Of a stretch of DNA of 64,000 bases, positions 62,658 through 64,000 are shown in pieces. Where the stretch lies: NCBI RefSeq assembly GCF_001551835.1, contig NZ_LODL01000040.1:235382-299381 (forward strand), written 5' to 3'. Within the stretch, counting starts at the first letter, position 1, and every line of letters starts with the position of its first letter. The notes beneath the pieces are model-generated. The model had not been told where the DNA came from and ran no database searches. It saw nothing but the letters and a program-made list of their open reading frames with translations. This DNA comes from Dechloromonas denitrificans. Its GTDB lineage: Bacteria; Pseudomonadota; Gammaproteobacteria; Burkholderiales; Rhodocyclaceae. The translations under genes were made by a program, and so were the position numbers.

Positions 62658-63860
62658 ATGGAAGCGTATCAATCCGGCAGCAACGTGCTGTTCATCCTGC
62701 TCGGCGCCATCATGGTGCTGGCCATGCATGCAGGTTTTGCTTTTCTTGAGGTAGGGACGGTCCGCAAGAAAAATCAGGTCAATGCCCTGGTCAAGATCCT
62801 GACCGATTTCGGCATGTCCACACTGGCCTATTTTTTCGTCGGCTACAGCATCGCCTACGGCGTCAATTTCTTCACCGGCGTCGAGACGCTGATGGCGAAA
62901 AACGGCTTCGAACTAACCAAGTTCTTCTTCCTGCTGACCTTTGCCGCCGCCATTCCGGCGATTATTTCCGGTGGTATTGCCGAGCGCGCCAAGTTTCACC
63001 CGCAGCTGATGGCGACGTTCCTCCTGGTCGGCTTTGTCTATCCGTTTTTCGAAGGGATCGCCTGGAATCAGGCTTTCGGCATCCAGGCCTGGCTGAAAGC
63101 GAGCTTCGGTGAAGAGTTTCACGATTTTGCCGGTTCCGTGGTCGTGCATGCCATGGGGGGCTGGATCGCCCTGCCGGCCGTGCTTCTGCTCGGTCCCCGC
63201 TATGGCCGTTACAGCAAGGACGGGCGGATTTCGGCGCACCCGCCTTCATCGATTCCCTTCCTTGCCCTGGGCGCCTGGATTCTGACGGTGGGCTGGTTCG
63301 GCTTCAACGTGATGAGCGCCCAGACGCTGGACAAGATTTCCGGCCTGGTCGCCCTCAACTCCTTGATGGCGATGGTTGGTGGCACCATGGTTGCCCTGCT
63401 GCTCGGCAAGAACGACCCGGGTTTCGTGCACAATGGCCCGCTCGCCGGGCTGGTTGCTGTCTGTGCCGGCTCCGACCTGATGCACCCCATGGGGGCGTTG
63501 GTTGTTGGCGGCGTGGCCGGCGCACTATTCGTGGTGATGTTCACGCTGACCCAGAATCGCTGGAAAATCGATGACGTGCTGGGCGTCTGGCCTTTGCATG
63601 GCTTGTGCGGCGCCTGGGGCGGCATCGCGGCCGGCATTTTCGGCAGCAAGGCGCTGGGCGGTGCCGGCGGTATCGCCTTCATGCCGCAGCTGATCATGAC
63701 CGGAATGGCGATCGTGGTTGCCTTGATCGGCGGGACGATCGTCTATGGCAGTCTGAAGGCGGTAGTGGGTCTGCGCCTTGATCAGGAAGAGGAATACGAA
63801 GGGGCCGACCTGAGTATCCACAAGATCACGTCGACGCCGGAGCGCGAGCCGAATTGGTGA
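62658..63860 (+). CDS. amt: Ammonium transporter (Amt family)
   Basis: A 400-residue inner-membrane ammonium channel with about 11 helices. The twin pore histidines are both visible, in GSVVVHAMGGW (near 165) and WPLHGLCGAWGG (near 312), and the NGPLAGLVAVCAG turn is present near 262. It lacks a cleaved signal. The short polar C-terminal tail (about 375-400) is where PII would dock. The ATG at 62658 has GGGGG upstream; a TTG at 62622 is inside the sigma-54 promoter and is rejected. No glnK is present in the remaining 140 bases, but it could follow beyond the edge or be elsewhere. Confidence 0.93.
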   Translation: MEAYQSGSNVLFILLGAIMVLAMHAGFAFLEVGTVRKKNQVNALVKILTDFGMSTLAYFFVGYSIAYGVNFFTGVETLMAKNGFELTKFFFLLTFAAAIPAIISGGIAERAKFHPQLMATFLLVGFVYPFFEGIAWNQAFGIQAWLKASFGEEFHDFAGSVVVHAMGGWIALPAVLLLGPRYGRYSKDGRISAHPPSSIPFLALGAWILTVGWFGFNVMSAQTLDKISGLVALNSLMAMVGGTMVALLLGKNDPGFVHNGPLAGLVAVCAGSDLMHPMGALVVGGVAGALFVVMFTLTQNRWKIDDVLGVWPLHGLCGAWGGIAAGIFGSKALGGAGGIAFMPQLIMTGMAIVVALIGGTIVYGSLKAVVGLRLDQEEEYEGADLSIHKITSTPEREPNW

Positions 63861-63893
63861 TCCCGTGAAATAAAGTCTGTCGGACGATTCTAG

Positions 63894-63927
63894 ACAAGAA
63901 GCCCCGCGATGTTGCGGGGCTTCTTGT
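63894..63927 (+). terminator. Rho-independent terminator after amt
   Basis: A perfect 14-bp stem (63894-63907 with 63914-63927) whose core is GCCCCGC/GCGGGGC with a 6-base loop, ending TTCTTGTTT. It closes the amt unit. Confidence 0.9.
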
Positions 63928-64000
63928 TTATGAGTTGGTTTGGACTAGGGTGTGTGGACAATCAGGCGAGCCAAATTAGAGCGGCGGCGATAGAAATGAA

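Overview
The window is a stretch of GC-rich bacterial chromosome, densely packed with housekeeping genes. Gene content and order point to a betaproteobacterium, most likely of the Rhodocyclales (Dechloromonas/Azonexus-like). The clues are ispE-tRNA-Gln-prs-rplY-pth-ychF, two M16 peptidases followed by rsmD-coaD-ferredoxin and divergent from ftsY-ftsE-ftsX, coaE-zapD-yacG facing a Nudix/ThiE fusion, and birA-coaX. No rRNA is present, so the assignment is inference. I see no insertion sequence, prophage, integrase or CRISPR array.

Layout. 1-3582 (minus): an RND efflux pump (adaptor plus a permease cut by the left edge). 3694-7843 (plus): NtrB/NtrC nitrogen control, then birA and coaX. 8026-11548 (plus): a four-gene envelope module (DUF350, SPFH/SHOCT, DUF4178, tiny membrane protein). 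11587-16335: a substrate-binding/PAS/GGDEF sensor, a Gly/Cys-tailed protein, succinate-semialdehyde dehydrogenase and an NlpC/P60 lipoprotein. 16425-18372: tRNA-Arg(CCG) and a DASS anion transporter with a small partner. 18814-25062 (plus): an exported two-repeat protein, an outer-membrane efflux lipoprotein, a small membrane protein, an HlyD adaptor, an outer-membrane barrel-like protein and a SulP permease. 25069-29634 (minus): yceI, ribB(A), ribH, nusB, thiL, pgpA and a lone HicA-like gene. 29696-32939: a membrane spermidine-synthase-like protein and a PAS-GGDEF-EAL protein. 32955-39694 (minus): a translation, PRPP, isoprenoid and lipoprotein-sorting block. 39796-42645: mutM and a dynamin-like GTPase. 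42716-46690 (minus): ferredoxin, coaD, rsmD and two M16 peptidases. 46801-51914 (plus): ftsY-ftsE-ftsX, a Tat-exported flavoprotein and an M48 lipoprotein. 51981-55502 (minus): chemoreceptor, NamZ-type muramidase, DOMON-like protein. 55653-59387 (plus): TrpB2, a SPOR-like protein, coaE, zapD, yacG. 59405-61236 (minus): Nudix/ThiE fusion and a DUF815 ATPase. 61283-63860 (plus): mltA and an ammonium transporter. The last 73 bases hold nothing I can assign.

How the parts connect. NtrBC at the left end probably controls the amt gene at the right end: amt has a well-formed sigma-54 promoter and NtrC-like dyads. CoA synthesis is represented three times (coaX, coaD, coaE). Envelope growth and division genes recur throughout (ftsEX, zapD, mltA, NlpC/P60, NamZ, SPOR-like, lolB). 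Two proteins act on cyclic-di-GMP.

The least explained parts are the DUF350/SPFH/DUF4178 module with a SpeE-like gene 18 kb away, and the 19474-23297 operon, which has efflux-type outer-membrane and adaptor parts but no recognisable pump. Several genes (ntrB, birA, the GGDEF sensor, the SpeE-like gene) have a -10 box 6-8 bases before the ATG and no Shine-Dalgarno sequence, suggesting leaderless mRNAs. Most starts were chosen by eye.
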